The notes: generated by a model not told the origin, from the sequence alone. Counted from the stretch's first letter, positions 17,418 through 26,951 are shown. The stretch: 64,000 bases of DNA from an uncultured Alphaproteobacteria bacterium (GCA_944391565.1 CALXUB010000021.1:17942-81941); one strand, 5' to 3'. Numbers and translations: made by a program.

Positions 17418-19397
17418 ATGAAATATCCGAAACTGTTTGAAAAAGGCAGAATTGCTGATTTAGAGATTAAAAATCGCATGGCGATGGTGGCGTTGGCCAT
17501 GGGAGTTGCCGATAAAGACCAAAGCATCGGAAAGGACTTCACGGCCTATCTGATGGAGCGGGCCAAAGGCGGTGTCGGTTTGATGTTTTTGGAAAATACG
17601 CGCGTAGACGATGTTCACGGCGTGGCGGCACCTTGTCAAGCAAGTGTTGCCAGGGACGATTTGATTCCTTCCTTAAAAGCGGCCGTCGATAAAATTCATG
17701 CTCAAGGGGTTGTCATCTTCACCCAGCTGCATCATCCGGGCCGCGAAACATTTACTTATTTGAACGGTAATGAACCGTTATGGAGTTCTTCGAACAAACC
17801 GTGCGGCGTCTGTCAACAACCGACGCATGAGATGACAACCGCCGAAGTCGAAGAAGTCATCCAAAAGTTTATCCAAGGAGCTGTCCGATCCCAAAAAGCG
17901 GGTTTTGACGGTGTTGAACTGCACGCGGCGCACGGCTATTTGATTTCTCAGTTTCTCAGTCCTTACACCAATCAACGTACGGATCGGTTCGGCGGCAGCT
18001 TTGAAGGACGGTTTGAATTCATCAAGGAAATTATTCAGGGCATACAGAAAGCTTGCGGAAAAGACTATCCGATTTCGGTGCGTTTGACGGTCGATGAGCT
18101 TTTGGCGCCCAACGGCGTTAAAACTTATTTGACGTTAACGGACGGAGTGCGTATTGCCCAGGAGTTGGAAAAACAAGGTATAGCGGTTTTGAATGTCTCA
18201 AACGGCATTTATGAATCTTTTAACGCTTTGTCGGAGCCCATCACTTATCCCCAAGGCTGCCGCACCGACTTAATTCGCACCATTCGCAACGCTGTCAAGC
18301 TCCCCATCATCGCTGTGAATATGGTAAAAGAACCTTGGTTTGCCGAACAAATGCTGAAAGACGGTTTAGTTGACTTTGTGGGGTTGGGTCGTGCATTGGT
18401 GGCGGACCCGGAATGGCCCCGAAAAGCTTTTGAAGGTCGCGAAGATGAAATCAACCGTTGTATTTCCTGCAATTTTTGTTTTGAAACATTGGTCAGCGAT
18501 ACCATTCCGGGCAAAGGTCCCGTCAAATGCGCGGTCAATGCGCGAGCGGCGCGAGAAGCACTGTATCCTGATTTTCAAAAAAACGGTGCCGGACGAACCG
18601 TTTTAATCGCGGGAGCCGGCGTCGCCGGTTTGGAAGCAGCTCGTGTTTTGGCTCTCCGCGGTTTCGCTCCCGTCATTTTGGAAAAAGAACATCAGGTCGG
18701 CGGTCAAATTAACATTGCCAACAAACCTCCGCTTAAAGACAAAATCAACTGGATTGTGGATTGGGAATTAAAACAACTGGCTTTACTGGGTGTTGCTATC
18801 AAAACCGGAGTGGAAGTGACGGCCGAATACCTGGAAAAAGAAGCCCCCTATGCGATTATTTTAGCAACCGGTGCCGTTCCGACGCGGCCCCAAAACATTC
18901 CCGGAATCAACGGCGCAAATGTTTTCACGGTAGATGAGGTTTTAAACGGCAGTCGTGATTTGCAAAACAGGCGCATTGCTTTGATCGGAACGGGCTCAAC
19001 GGGATTAGAAGTCGCGGAATATCTGGCTGAAAAAGGCAATGCACTGACGCTTGTTGAGATGCAGGACAGCATCGGGAAAGGTGTTTATGTGCAGCATTAT
19101 CTGGATGCGATGGATAAGCTGAAAGGATATGAAATTCAAAATTTACCCTCGCACCGACTTAAAGAAATTCGACCCACCCAGGTTGTTGTGACGAATTTAC
19201 TGACACAGACGGACGAAACATATGACACGGACGCCGTTGTGTTGGCTTTGGGCGTTCACTCGGTCAACGAATTGGAAACGGCTGCACGACGGGTGACGGA
19301 ACGTGTTTGGGTCGTGGGAGACGCCAAAGCCCCCGGTCGCATTGAATCGGCTATTCGCTCGGCTTTTGAAGCTGCTTATAACCTGCCGGTTGACTAG
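17418..19397 (+). CDS. Old-Yellow-Enzyme/FadH-type NAD(P)H:flavin oxidoreductase
   Basis: 659 aa from the ATG at 17418, which follows AAAGGAGGG. An N-terminal FMN-binding TIM barrel (1-340) with HHPGRE and HAAHGYL motifs is followed by an iron-sulfur cysteine cluster C348-C351-C354...C371. An FAD domain (GAGVAGLEAARV at 399) and an inner NAD(P)H domain (GTGSTGLEVAEY) complete it. The layout matches 2,4-dienoyl-CoA reductase and gut enoate/bile-acid reductases. The iron-sulfur spacing is CX2CX2C rather than the more usual CX2CX3C. The substrate is unknown. Two hairpins follow the stop. Confidence 0.88.
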   Translation: MKYPKLFEKGRIADLEIKNRMAMVALAMGVADKDQSIGKDFTAYLMERAKGGVGLMFLENTRVDDVHGVAAPCQASVARDDLIPSLKAAVDKIHAQGVVIFTQLHHPGRETFTYLNGNEPLWSSSNKPCGVCQQPTHEMTTAEVEEVIQKFIQGAVRSQKAGFDGVELHAAHGYLISQFLSPYTNQRTDRFGGSFEGRFEFIKEIIQGIQKACGKDYPISVRLTVDELLAPNGVKTYLTLTDGVRIAQELEKQGIAVLNVSNGIYESFNALSEPITYPQGCRTDLIRTIRNAVKLPIIAVNMVKEPWFAEQMLKDGLVDFVGLGRALVADPEWPRKAFEGREDEINRCISCNFCFETLVSDTIPGKGPVKCAVNARAAREALYPDFQKNGAGRTVLIAGAGVAGLEAARVLALRGFAPVILEKEHQVGGQINIANKPPLKDKINWIVDWELKQLALLGVAIKTGVEVTAEYLEKEAPYAIILATGAVPTRPQNIPGINGANVFTVDEVLNGSRDLQNRRIALIGTGSTGLEVAEYLAEKGNALTLVEMQDSIGKGVYVQHYLDAMDKLKGYEIQNLPSHRLKEIRPTQVVVTNLLTQTDETYDTDAVVLALGVHSVNELETAARRVTERVWVVGDAKAPGRIESAIRSAFEAAYNLPVD

Positions 19398-19445
19398 TGT
19401 TGATTTTTCTTGTTTTTTTACATAAAAAATCAACTGGTTATCAAA

Positions 19446-19486
19446 AAAAGAGTGCTTTTTCGTTGACAGCAGCGAAGCACTCTTTT
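19446..19486 (+). terminator. Hairpin terminator upstream of the mla operon
   Basis: A 12-bp stem AAAAGAGTGCTT/AAGCACTCTTTT lies between the flavin oxidoreductase gene and mlaE. A second inverted repeat (GTTGATTTTT/AAAAATCAAC) lies just before it, at about 19399-19434. Confidence 0.6.
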
Positions 19487-19518
19487 AAACTAAGCCGAAC
19501 AAGCGAATAAGGACTGTC

Positions 19519-20631
19519 ATGAAACTGGATTATGTTTTAACCAAAAACCGGCTTACCCTGCTGCTCAGCGGGGATTATTTGGCTTATGACGACGCCGAAG
19601 CCAAAAAACGGCTGTTTCAGGAAGTTATCAAACATGCGCCGGCACACATTGACATTCATGCGAAAGATTTGGGTAAGTGGGATTCGTCGCTTGTCATTAT
19701 TTTGTTTGAGCTGCAAAAGCTGGCTCACAAAAAGAATTTGGTTTTTCAGACGGAGGCGTTGCCTGAAGGCTTGAAAAAGCTGTTGGACCTGGCCTTGGCG
19801 GTTCGTCCCAAGCCGCCACAGCAAAAAGCGCCTGCGGCTTGTTTTTTAGAAAGAACCGGTGCTTATGCTTGTGCACTTTACCATATCTGCCGACGCGGGT
19901 TGAGTTTTATTCATCAAACCATTCAGTCTGTCGGACACTACTTAACGGGCTCAGCCGTGATGCGCCGCGTGGATTTGTGGTTTGCGCTGGAGGATGCCGG
20001 TCCGAAAGCTATCGGCATTGTATCGCTTATCAGTTTTATGGTCGGTTTGATTTTGGCGTTTGTCGGCGCCATTCAATTAAAATCTTTTGGAGCGCAGATC
20101 TATGTCGCAAGCTTGGTAGCCATCGGCATGACCCGTATCATGGGAGCCATTATGGCCGGTATTATCATGGCGGGCCGAACGGGTGCTTCCTATGCGGCCA
20201 GTATCGGCACCATGCAGGTGAATGAGGAGTTGGACGCTTTAAAAACGATGGGTATTCCTGCTTCGGACTTTTTGGTTCTGCCGCGCGTCATCGCATTGAC
20301 GTTAACCATGCCGCTTTTGACCATGCTGTCTGATTTTATGGGTATGTTGGGCGGCGGCGCCGTCGGTGTTTTCATGTTGGGCATTTCCCCACAGGAATAT
20401 TGGAAATATTCTGTTGACGCTTTTGATTTGACCAATTTTTTGGTTGGGATTTTTCACGGCCTTGTATTCGGCTGGGTGATTGCGTTGTGCGGATGTTATT
20501 ACGGAATTAACGCCGGCCGCAATGCTGACAGCGTCGGTGCGGCGACAACCAAAGCCGTTGTTTCGGCCATTGTTTGGATGATCGTTATGACCGGTATCAT
20601 AACTTGGCTGTGTGAGGTCATCGGCATATGA
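19519..20631 (+). CDS. mlaE: Mla-type lipid ABC transporter permease with STAS-like N-domain
   Basis: 370 aa. Residues 1-105 resemble an STAS-like domain (LDYVLTKNRLTLLLSGDYLAYDDAEA), and the rest is a MlaE/YrbE permease with about five membrane helices and the conserved segment AGRTGASYAASIGTMQVNEELDAL. Such fusions are common in Alphaproteobacteria. The MlaFED complex moves phospholipids between inner and outer membranes. The stop overlaps the next ATG by four bases. Genes mlaE-F-D-lipoprotein follow with no gaps, but mlaB, mlaC and mlaA are absent. Confidence 0.92.
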   Translation: MKLDYVLTKNRLTLLLSGDYLAYDDAEAKKRLFQEVIKHAPAHIDIHAKDLGKWDSSLVIILFELQKLAHKKNLVFQTEALPEGLKKLLDLALAVRPKPPQQKAPAACFLERTGAYACALYHICRRGLSFIHQTIQSVGHYLTGSAVMRRVDLWFALEDAGPKAIGIVSLISFMVGLILAFVGAIQLKSFGAQIYVASLVAIGMTRIMGAIMAGIIMAGRTGASYAASIGTMQVNEELDALKTMGIPASDFLVLPRVIALTLTMPLLTMLSDFMGMLGGGAVGVFMLGISPQEYWKYSVDAFDLTNFLVGIFHGLVFGWVIALCGCYYGINAGRNADSVGAATTKAVVSAIVWMIVMTGIITWLCEVIGI

Positions 20632-21398
20632 AAAACATTCTTCCGATTGAAGCTAAAAACATCACCGTTGCTTACGGATCTTTTGTGTTATTAAAAGACA
20701 TCAGCTTTGCCGTCAAGCCACACGATATTTTCATCATTATGGGCGGGTCCGGCTGCGGAAAAAGCAGTCTGCTTCGTGTGTTAACCGATCTGATGCCGCC
20801 GGCGCACGGCGATGTTTTTATTGACGGCGTTAACTTTACAAAAGCCGACACAATCGAAAAAAATATTTTGATGCAAAAAAGCGGCATTTTATATCAAAGC
20901 GGCGCACTGTTCAGCTCGATGACACTGGCTGAAAACATTGCCTTGCCGTTGCAACAATATACATCCTATTCGGCACAAACCATCCGCGAACTGGTGGCGT
21001 TAAAACTGGCCCTGGTCGGTTTGGCCGGGTTTGAGGATTTTTATCCTTCGGAAATCTCCGGCGGCATGAAAAAACGGGCCGGATTGGCGCGTGCTTTGGC
21101 TTTGGACCCGGAAATTGTTTATTTTGACGAACCGTCGGCCGGTTTGGATCCTTTAAGCTCCAAACGACTGGATGATTTAATTATTGACATCAATCAAACG
21201 CTGGGTACAACCATTGTCGTCGTCACACACGAGCTGAGCTCGATTTTTGACATCGGCACCAACAGCATTTTTTTGGACGGTGCCAGCAAAAGCATTATCG
21301 CACGCGGCAATCCGAAAACGCTGTTGAAAAACCCGCCCAACGAAACCGTTTATGAATTTTTAACAAGAGGTAAGCATCATGCACAAAGAACCCCATAA
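20628..21398 (+). CDS. mlaF: Mla-type lipid ABC transporter ATPase
   Basis: 256 aa ABC ATPase. Walker A GGSGCGKSS lies near residues 40-48, the Q-loop as YQSGALF, the signature LSGG variant as EISGGMKKR and Walker B as IVYFDEPSAGLDP. The D-loop and switch His (VVTHELSS) are intact. The YQSGALFSSMT segment is typical of MlaF rather than other importers. It is the energy subunit for the neighbouring permease. Its end overlaps mlaD by 20 bases. Confidence 0.93.
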   Translation: MKNILPIEAKNITVAYGSFVLLKDISFAVKPHDIFIIMGGSGCGKSSLLRVLTDLMPPAHGDVFIDGVNFTKADTIEKNILMQKSGILYQSGALFSSMTLAENIALPLQQYTSYSAQTIRELVALKLALVGLAGFEDFYPSEISGGMKKRAGLARALALDPEIVYFDEPSAGLDPLSSKRLDDLIIDINQTLGTTIVVVTHELSSIFDIGTNSIFLDGASKSIIARGNPKTLLKNPPNETVYEFLTRGKHHAQRTP

Positions 21399-22161
21399 AA
21401 AACTGATCGGCTTTTTTATTTTAGTCGGATTTGCTTTGTTGATCGGATTGATCAGCAAGTCTGTTTTTGACAAGGTTTTCACAAACGAAGAAAATGTTGT
21501 CGTGATGTACTTTGACGAATCCGTTAAAGGACTGAACGTGGGTTCTTCGGTAGTGTTTAAAGGCGTTGAAATCGGAAAAGTATCCAAGATACAATTGATC
21601 GCGGATCCGAAAAACTTGGACTTCAGCATTCCGGTTTACGCCCGTTTTTCACCGAACCAAGACTTGGCTCAATCGGACAAATCGCCTTGGGAAAAAAGAC
21701 GCGCCATTTCCGCATTTATTCAAAAAGGTCTCCGCGCACGACTGATTACCCAAAGTTATCTGACAGGCCAGCTGATGATCGAACTTGAAATGTTGCCCGA
21801 CACACCGATTGTACTGAAAGAGAAAAATACGGCTATTTTGGAAATTCCGACCGTTTTATCGCCCATCGGCGAACTGTCAAAAGGTTTTCAAAATCTGCCG
21901 ATTCGTCGGACGCTGGAAACTTTTAACAGCATTTTGACTCAAATGGATGACGAACTGCCTCGCATTTTGCCGCAGTTTGCACAAATCGGCGAACGGCTCA
22001 ACAAACTGATCGAACAAAACGCGCCCTTGACGGCAGATACGCTCAACACCGTGAACGAAACACTCTACGATATCAGCGATGCGGCCAAAGCGTTGCGTAA
22101 TTTTGCGGATTACATTGAACGTCATCCCGAAGCGATTTTAAAAGGAAAAGGAGAATACTGA
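21379..22161 (+). CDS. mlaD: MCE-domain substrate-binding protein MlaD
   Basis: 260 aa. An N-terminal membrane anchor (LIGFFILVGFALLIGLIS, about residues 8-26) precedes an MCE/MlaD domain (MYFDESVKGLNVGSSVVFKGVEIGKV). A coiled-coil-like C-terminal half follows, longer than in E. coli MlaD and closer to PqiB/Mce-type proteins. MCE proteins form hexameric lipid-conducting rings in the periplasm. The stop TGA overlaps the next ATG by one base. Confidence 0.9.
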   Translation: MHKEPHKKLIGFFILVGFALLIGLISKSVFDKVFTNEENVVVMYFDESVKGLNVGSSVVFKGVEIGKVSKIQLIADPKNLDFSIPVYARFSPNQDLAQSDKSPWEKRRAISAFIQKGLRARLITQSYLTGQLMIELEMLPDTPIVLKEKNTAILEIPTVLSPIGELSKGFQNLPIRRTLETFNSILTQMDDELPRILPQFAQIGERLNKLIEQNAPLTADTLNTVNETLYDISDAAKALRNFADYIERHPEAILKGKGEY

Positions 22162-22733
22162 TGAAAAAATGGATTGCTTTTTTAGGGTTGTTTTTCTTGA
22201 CGGCCTGCATCGGCACCAGTTTGCCCACGACTTTTTACACGCTGAAAGCCGGCGAACCGACAAAGACTTTTCCCACGACCGCCACTATCGGCGTTGATCC
22301 GGTCAAACTGCCGGCTTTTTTGGATAAACCGCAGATTGTTGTCAGACAAAAAGACGGCATTCAACTGAAGTTTTCAGAAACGCATCGGTGGAGCGAACCG
22401 CTTTCTTCGCTTTTGCAACGGACATTGGCCGAAGATATGACCCGCGCACTGCCCAAAGCTGAAGTGAAACCCAAAACTTCCGCCCGCGAACGATTTGATT
22501 ATGTCGTTGCTGTGGAAATAGCGGACTTAAGCGGTGCTTTTGAGGGGGAAATGACCCTGGATGCCTGGTGGAGCATTACGGATACCTCCGGTTATGCCAT
22601 CGCGCGGCGGCGGACAACCCTTTCGGAACCGCTGAAAGACAGCTATGCCGACTTGGTTTTAACACAAGGCAAGCTTGTCAATCGTCTGGCCGACGAAATC
22701 GCGCGCCAAATTGCCGGCCTGCGGAAAAAATAA
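22161..22733 (+). CDS. ABC-type transport auxiliary lipoprotein (PqiC-like)
   Basis: 190 aa lipoprotein with signal and lipobox LTAC (Cys at about residue 16). The segment PTTFYTLKAGEP and the later WSEPLSSLLQRTLAEDMTRALP are typical of the PqiC/auxiliary lipoprotein family that works with MCE transporters at the outer membrane. Its position directly after mlaD, translationally coupled, supports a role in the same transport path. It may stand in for missing Mla outer-membrane parts (inference). Confidence 0.85.
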   Translation: MKKWIAFLGLFFLTACIGTSLPTTFYTLKAGEPTKTFPTTATIGVDPVKLPAFLDKPQIVVRQKDGIQLKFSETHRWSEPLSSLLQRTLAEDMTRALPKAEVKPKTSARERFDYVVAVEIADLSGAFEGEMTLDAWWSITDTSGYAIARRRTTLSEPLKDSYADLVLTQGKLVNRLADEIARQIAGLRKK

Positions 22734-22745
22734 TATCGAAAAAAG

Positions 22746-22774
22746 ATGACAAAACATGTCATTTATGTTAAACT
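22746..22774 (+). promoter_or_regulatory. Candidate promoter of ankyrin gene
   Basis: ATGACA (22746-22751) and TAAACT (22769-22774) are 17 bases apart, about 30 bases before the ankyrin ATG. Sequence-based prediction. Confidence 0.35.
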
Positions 22775-22807
22775 GCTTTCATTGTATGAATTAAAAAGGA
22801 AAAAAAT

Positions 22808-23467
22808 ATGAAAGCTTCAGAACAAACATACCTGAATGAATCTTTGTTTCACGCGATTGACACGGGTCGATTGTCCGCGGTTAAAAAAGCTGTCTGTCTC
22901 GGCGCCGATCTGGCAGCAGTGACAAAAGGCAAACAAACGCCGCTTTTCTATGCAATTAATCAACAAGCGCCGGTCGTTATACAAAATTATTTGATTGACC
23001 GCACGTTCCAAGTTAATTTTGTCTCCGTGAATGGTTTATCCGTCCTTCAGCTGGCTGTTCATAAAAATGCTCCGGCTTTGGCAAAACTGTTGCAGCATCC
23101 GGCGTTGGATATCAATTATCAATCCATAACAGGAAGCGCTTTAAACATCGCCATTAACGAAAACAAACCCGAGATTGTCAAACAGTTGTTGACCCATCCT
23201 GACATTTGGGTTAACGCGCGCAACGCGGAACAGGAAACACCTTTAATCCAAGCCGTTATTCTCCAACGTCCCGAAATTGTGGCATTGCTGTTAAAACACA
23301 AAGACATCAATGTCCACTTGGCTCATCCGCTGATGGGGTCTCCGGCACAGATTGCGTTCCGTTCCGGCAACGGCGGTATTTTAAGTATGCTGAAAAGCAA
23401 AGACGCCGTCTGCAAAATGCCTTTGCTGCACCACATGGCGGCGGAACGGCAAAAAACGTATGCCTAG
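22808..23467 (+). CDS. Ankyrin-repeat protein
   Basis: 219 aa with about five ankyrin repeats (for example TPLFYAINQQAPVVIQNYL, then SVLQLAVHKNAPALAKLL). No signal peptide and no other domain are seen. Ankyrin repeats bind proteins; in host-associated bacteria they are sometimes secreted effectors, but nothing here proves secretion. The start follows AAAAAGGAAAA. The stop TAG overlaps the stop of the convergent pyruvate oxidase gene in a CTAG palindrome. Confidence 0.8.
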   Translation: MKASEQTYLNESLFHAIDTGRLSAVKKAVCLGADLAAVTKGKQTPLFYAINQQAPVVIQNYLIDRTFQVNFVSVNGLSVLQLAVHKNAPALAKLLQHPALDINYQSITGSALNIAINENKPEIVKQLLTHPDIWVNARNAEQETPLIQAVILQRPEIVALLLKHKDINVHLAHPLMGSPAQIAFRSGNGGILSMLKSKDAVCKMPLLHHMAAERQKTYA

Positions 23468-25191
23468 CTTTCTGCCAACAACTCGGCCAGCGACGGCATA
23501 TGCGCCTCGTACCGTTCGGCAAAAGCCTGAATGGCGGCCGAAGAGAATCGTTTCGGATCCAAAACCATGGCTTCTGCCGGAAAGGGCCTTTTGTTGTCGA
23601 TTTTAACATCCATGACAACCGGTTTTGTGCTTTTTCGGGCTGCTTGAAACGCAGCCGGCAGTTCTTCCGGATGAGTGACTTTTATGCCCATAGCTCCCAT
23701 TGCTTCTGCCGCCGCCGCATAGTCTGCATCATATAAATCCACGCCATAAAAATGGCGGTTTGTCACCTCTTGTTCGGCATCAATAAAACCCAGTGCGCTG
23801 TTGGAAAAAACAACATTGATAATCGGCAAATGATATTTGGCTTGTGTCATAACTTCCTGCATCACCATAGAAAAAGCACCATCACCGTTCAGCGTAATAA
23901 CCTGGCGATCCGGATAAGTCAGTTTGGCTGCAATACCTCCCGGCAGGCCATACCCCATTGTTGCAAACCAGGCGGAGGTCGTAAACTGTTGACCCGAACC
24001 GTTCATATCCAGCATGCGCACCGCGTAAATGGTACAGTTGCCCACATCCGTGACAAACACAGCATCAGCAGCAGCTATTTTGTTGATTTCCCGAAAAACA
24101 GGTTCCGGTCGCAATGGAATGGTTTTACTGTCTTCAAAACCTTTGATCCATTTTTGCCAGTTTTCTCGATTTTTTAAGCACGCTTTCAAAAAAAGCGTCG
24201 GCGCACGAGGCGGCAGATATTTTTTCAACAAACTTAAAGCTGCTTTGGCATCTCCTAAAATGACGGCATCAGCCTTATGACGCTTGCCCAGCTTGGAAGC
24301 ATCCGTATCTATTTGAACAAAAGCGCAGTCTTTCGGAAAGAAAAAAGGTGCAAAGGGAAAATCACTGCCGACAAAAAGAATCAAATCAGCCATGGCCAGT
24401 GCCTCATTGGCCGGTTTTGAAGCCACACGCGCCGCTGTTCCCATCAGCTCGGGCGTTGAGTCAGGCAGCAGGCCTTTAGCCGGAACGGAAGAAACAATCG
24501 GCATGGCAAAGTGTCTGGCTAAGGCCAAAACTTCATCAGCCGCACTGAACGCCCCCCGACCGATATATAAAACGGGTCGCTTGGAATTTGTCAAAAAAGG
24601 AACAGCCTGCACCACGGCTTTTTCATCCGGCATCACAACCCCTTCCCTGTGACTTGCCGCATTGCCGTCAAAAACAGGCTCAATCGGCACAAAGCCGAAA
24701 TCAACCGGCAGTGTGACAACCGCAATGCCATGATGTTCATAAGCCCGCCGAACGGCTTCATCAACAACATGCGGCAAACTTTCGGGCGTCATCACCGTGC
24801 GATTGTAAACACTGACATCAGCAAACATCGGATTTTCATTCAGCTCCTGAAATGTATCCGTATTCATGGCCGAAGCTGCCACCTGACCAATCAACGCCAA
24901 AACAGGCGCATGATCCATGGCCGCATCATACAGGCCGTTCATTAAATGCGTCGCGCCGGGTCCGGCCGATCCGAAACACACACCGATATGCCCTGATAGT
25001 TTTGCATGTGCTGAAGCTGCCAAAGCACCGCTTTCTTCATGACGCACCTGAATGTATTGAATTGTTTTTCGCCGCTCAAACAACGCGTCCATCAATGAAT
25101 TGATTGAACCGCCCGGAATACCGTAGATTTGCTGAACGCCCCACTTTTCCAAAACGTTCAACATGGCTTCTGCTGCTGTTATCTGTGTCAT
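23464..25191 (-). CDS. Pyruvate oxidase (SpxB-like), TPP-dependent
   Basis: 575 aa with the three-domain TPP enzyme layout. The N-terminus (AAEAMLNVLEKWGVQQIYGIPGGSINSL) carries the catalytic Glu in RHEESGALAA (about residue 52). The segments AGPGATHLMNGLYDAAMDHAPVLAL and FQELNENPMF are very close to Gram-positive SpxB/Pox. The C-terminal TPP motif is GDGAFSM...N. SpxB-type enzymes turn pyruvate, phosphate and oxygen into acetyl-phosphate, CO2 and hydrogen peroxide. Acetolactate synthase is less likely. The similarity to lactic-acid-bacterium enzymes suggests transfer (inference). Confidence 0.85.
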   Translation of the reverse strand: MTQITAAEAMLNVLEKWGVQQIYGIPGGSINSLMDALFERRKTIQYIQVRHEESGALAASAHAKLSGHIGVCFGSAGPGATHLMNGLYDAAMDHAPVLALIGQVAASAMNTDTFQELNENPMFADVSVYNRTVMTPESLPHVVDEAVRRAYEHHGIAVVTLPVDFGFVPIEPVFDGNAASHREGVVMPDEKAVVQAVPFLTNSKRPVLYIGRGAFSAADEVLALARHFAMPIVSSVPAKGLLPDSTPELMGTAARVASKPANEALAMADLILFVGSDFPFAPFFFPKDCAFVQIDTDASKLGKRHKADAVILGDAKAALSLLKKYLPPRAPTLFLKACLKNRENWQKWIKGFEDSKTIPLRPEPVFREINKIAAADAVFVTDVGNCTIYAVRMLDMNGSGQQFTTSAWFATMGYGLPGGIAAKLTYPDRQVITLNGDGAFSMVMQEVMTQAKYHLPIINVVFSNSALGFIDAEQEVTNRHFYGVDLYDADYAAAAEAMGAMGIKVTHPEELPAAFQAARKSTKPVVMDVKIDNKRPFPAEAMVLDPKRFSSAAIQAFAERYEAHMPSLAELLAES

Positions 25192-25326
25192 AAGAAACCT
25201 CCCTGTTTAACAGGTAGAACATGGTTTTTTGTTTTTCATCCTCACTTTTAGGTTAGCTTCTCTTCTTTTTTATTTTCTTGTTTTATAACTTTTTTAATGT
25301 TATTCTGTTTTCAAGGAGCAGTTTAT

Positions 25327-25755
25327 ATGGATTTAAAATGTCTGAAATGCGGGGGAACAGCCCTGATTAAAAACGGTGTTGTTTTTGGTTGGCAACGCTG
25401 GAAATGCAAAAGCTGCGGCTATCAGTTTACAAAAGTGGCGCCGGCTGGCAAGCCTTTGTTTTTAAAATTGATTTCTCACAGTCTTTTTATGTCGGGTCTA
25501 TCCATGCGTCAAATCGCCAAAATCCTGGGAGTGACGGCGCAATCTGTATCCCGTTGGATCCGAAAATGGCACCCGGCTTATATGCTGGAGCTGGGCAACA
25601 AAGAAAAACTGGCCAGCGCGACAAAAGACACGCTGATGCCAATCCTGAACATCCAAAAAAACGACCGACTGCTGGTTTCTTCGACCCGCCTGCCCTCCGG
25701 TGCCGTTTATCATATCGTCATTCAGCTGCCTGATACGAAAACATTAAAAAAGTGA
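25327..25755 (+). CDS. Zinc-ribbon plus HTH protein, InsA/IS1-type N-terminal domain
   Basis: 142 aa from the ATG at 25327, preceded by AAGGAG. A four-cysteine zinc ribbon (CLKCGG...WKCKSCGYQF, residues 5-35) is followed by a helix-turn-helix (MRQIAKILGVTAQSVSRWIRKW, about 62-84). This pairing is found at the start of IS1-like transposases (InsA) and related regulators. No catalytic DDE part follows, so it is a domesticated regulator or a transposase remnant rather than an active element. No inverted repeats were seen around it. Confidence 0.6.
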   Translation: MDLKCLKCGGTALIKNGVVFGWQRWKCKSCGYQFTKVAPAGKPLFLKLISHSLFMSGLSMRQIAKILGVTAQSVSRWIRKWHPAYMLELGNKEKLASATKDTLMPILNIQKNDRLLVSSTRLPSGAVYHIVIQLPDTKTLKK

Positions 25756-25868
25756 CATTTCCTTTGAAAAACTTGATTTCAGAAAAAAGCCGGCGTAGTT
25801 TGCCTGACATCTGATTTTATTCTGAAGGAAAGTATCATGAAAGTAAAAAAATTAAAAGCATATCTGTT

Positions 25869-26939
25869 GTGTCAAAGGTCGTATTTGCCGTTTTGTTTTG
25901 CGCGCTCGGGTGGTACCTGAACAACCGGTTTACACCTCATTTTTCAAATGCGGCCGGGCATCAGACGCCTTATGTTCTGACGGCGGGTTTGGAAAAACAA
26001 GACCTGGCGCCCAAGAAAAAGTTTATTGCCGAAGTCGAAGCCATCAACAGTGTTGATATTGTGCCGCAGGTTTCCGGTTATTTGGAAAAAATCTTGTTCG
26101 AAGACGGTGCGTTTGTCGAGCAAGGAAAAGACATTTTCTTGATTGAACAGCGTAAATATAAAGCCGATTTACAATCTGCCGAAGCCGCCGTGAAACAACT
26201 GAAAAACGATTACAATCGCATTTTATCGCTCCACAAAAGCCGTGATATTTCCGATCGGGAAAGAGACTTGGCAGAAAGCAATTTGGAACAAGGCGAAGCG
26301 GCTTTGGACTTAGCGCGTCTCAACTTGGAATACACTGAAATCAAAGCCCCGATTTCGGGACGCATCGGCAAAGCGCTGGTGACGACAGGCAATTTGGTGA
26401 CACCCAACACACCACGTCTGGCGCGTATTGTGCAAACAGATCCGATCCGCATTGTCTTTTCCGTTTCCGACAAAGAACGCATCAACTTCTTACAAGCAAC
26501 GGCTGATTCCGAAGACGTGACGGTTGACATCGCTCTACCGACCGGTGAAGTTCGAACTGTTCCGGTGCAAAATATTTTTTCGGGCAACGAAGTCAATGCC
26601 GGCACGGCCACCGTCCCCGTCTATGTTGATTTAGCGAATGAAGACAATATGCTTTTACCCGGCAACTATGTGGATATTTATGTACATTTAGGGAAAAAGC
26701 AGGAAGCTTTACTGGTGCCTCAAGTGGCTTTATCCGCCGACGTCAACGGCAGCTATGTTATGACGATTGACGCAAATGGCATTGCTCATCAAACCTATAT
26801 CCGGTTGGGAGACGTCATCGACGATAAACAAGTCGTTCTTTCCGGTCTAAACGGTGACGAGCAGGTCATCATTCAAGGTCTGCAAAAAGTCGGCAACGGC
26901 ACGGCTGTTCACGCCACACGCGTGACGGCTCAAGAATAA
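25869..26939 (+). CDS. RND efflux membrane-fusion protein, 5' end frameshifted
   Basis: 356 aa ORF starting at GTG 25869. It is an AcrA/HlyD-family adaptor: lipoyl half-motif (SVDIVPQVSGYLEKILFEDGAFVEQG), coiled-coil hairpin (about 95-150), second lipoyl half (YTEIKAPISGRIG) and beta-barrel domain. A likely original ATG with GAAGGAAAG lies at 25837 in another frame. One extra A in the A7 tract at 25845-25851 would join them and restore a normal membrane anchor (MKVKKIKSISVVSKVV). As it stands, the anchor is partly lost. It precedes the broken RND permease. Confidence 0.78.
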   Translation: MSKVVFAVLFCALGWYLNNRFTPHFSNAAGHQTPYVLTAGLEKQDLAPKKKFIAEVEAINSVDIVPQVSGYLEKILFEDGAFVEQGKDIFLIEQRKYKADLQSAEAAVKQLKNDYNRILSLHKSRDISDRERDLAESNLEQGEAALDLARLNLEYTEIKAPISGRIGKALVTTGNLVTPNTPRLARIVQTDPIRIVFSVSDKERINFLQATADSEDVTVDIALPTGEVRTVPVQNIFSGNEVNAGTATVPVYVDLANEDNMLLPGNYVDIYVHLGKKQEALLVPQVALSADVNGSYVMTIDANGIAHQTYIRLGDVIDDKQVVLSGLNGDEQVIIQGLQKVGNGTAVHATRVTAQE

Positions 26940-26951
26940 AGGGGACACAAG

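Noticed and set aside
23464..23467. Overlapping palindromic stops (CTAG here, TTAA at 12240-12243) as regulatory sites
   Set aside because: They simply reflect tight convergent packing of genes; no further signal is present.
25327..25755. Active IS1-type insertion sequence
   Set aside because: Only the zinc-ribbon/HTH part is present; no DDE transposase gene and no terminal inverted repeats were found nearby.
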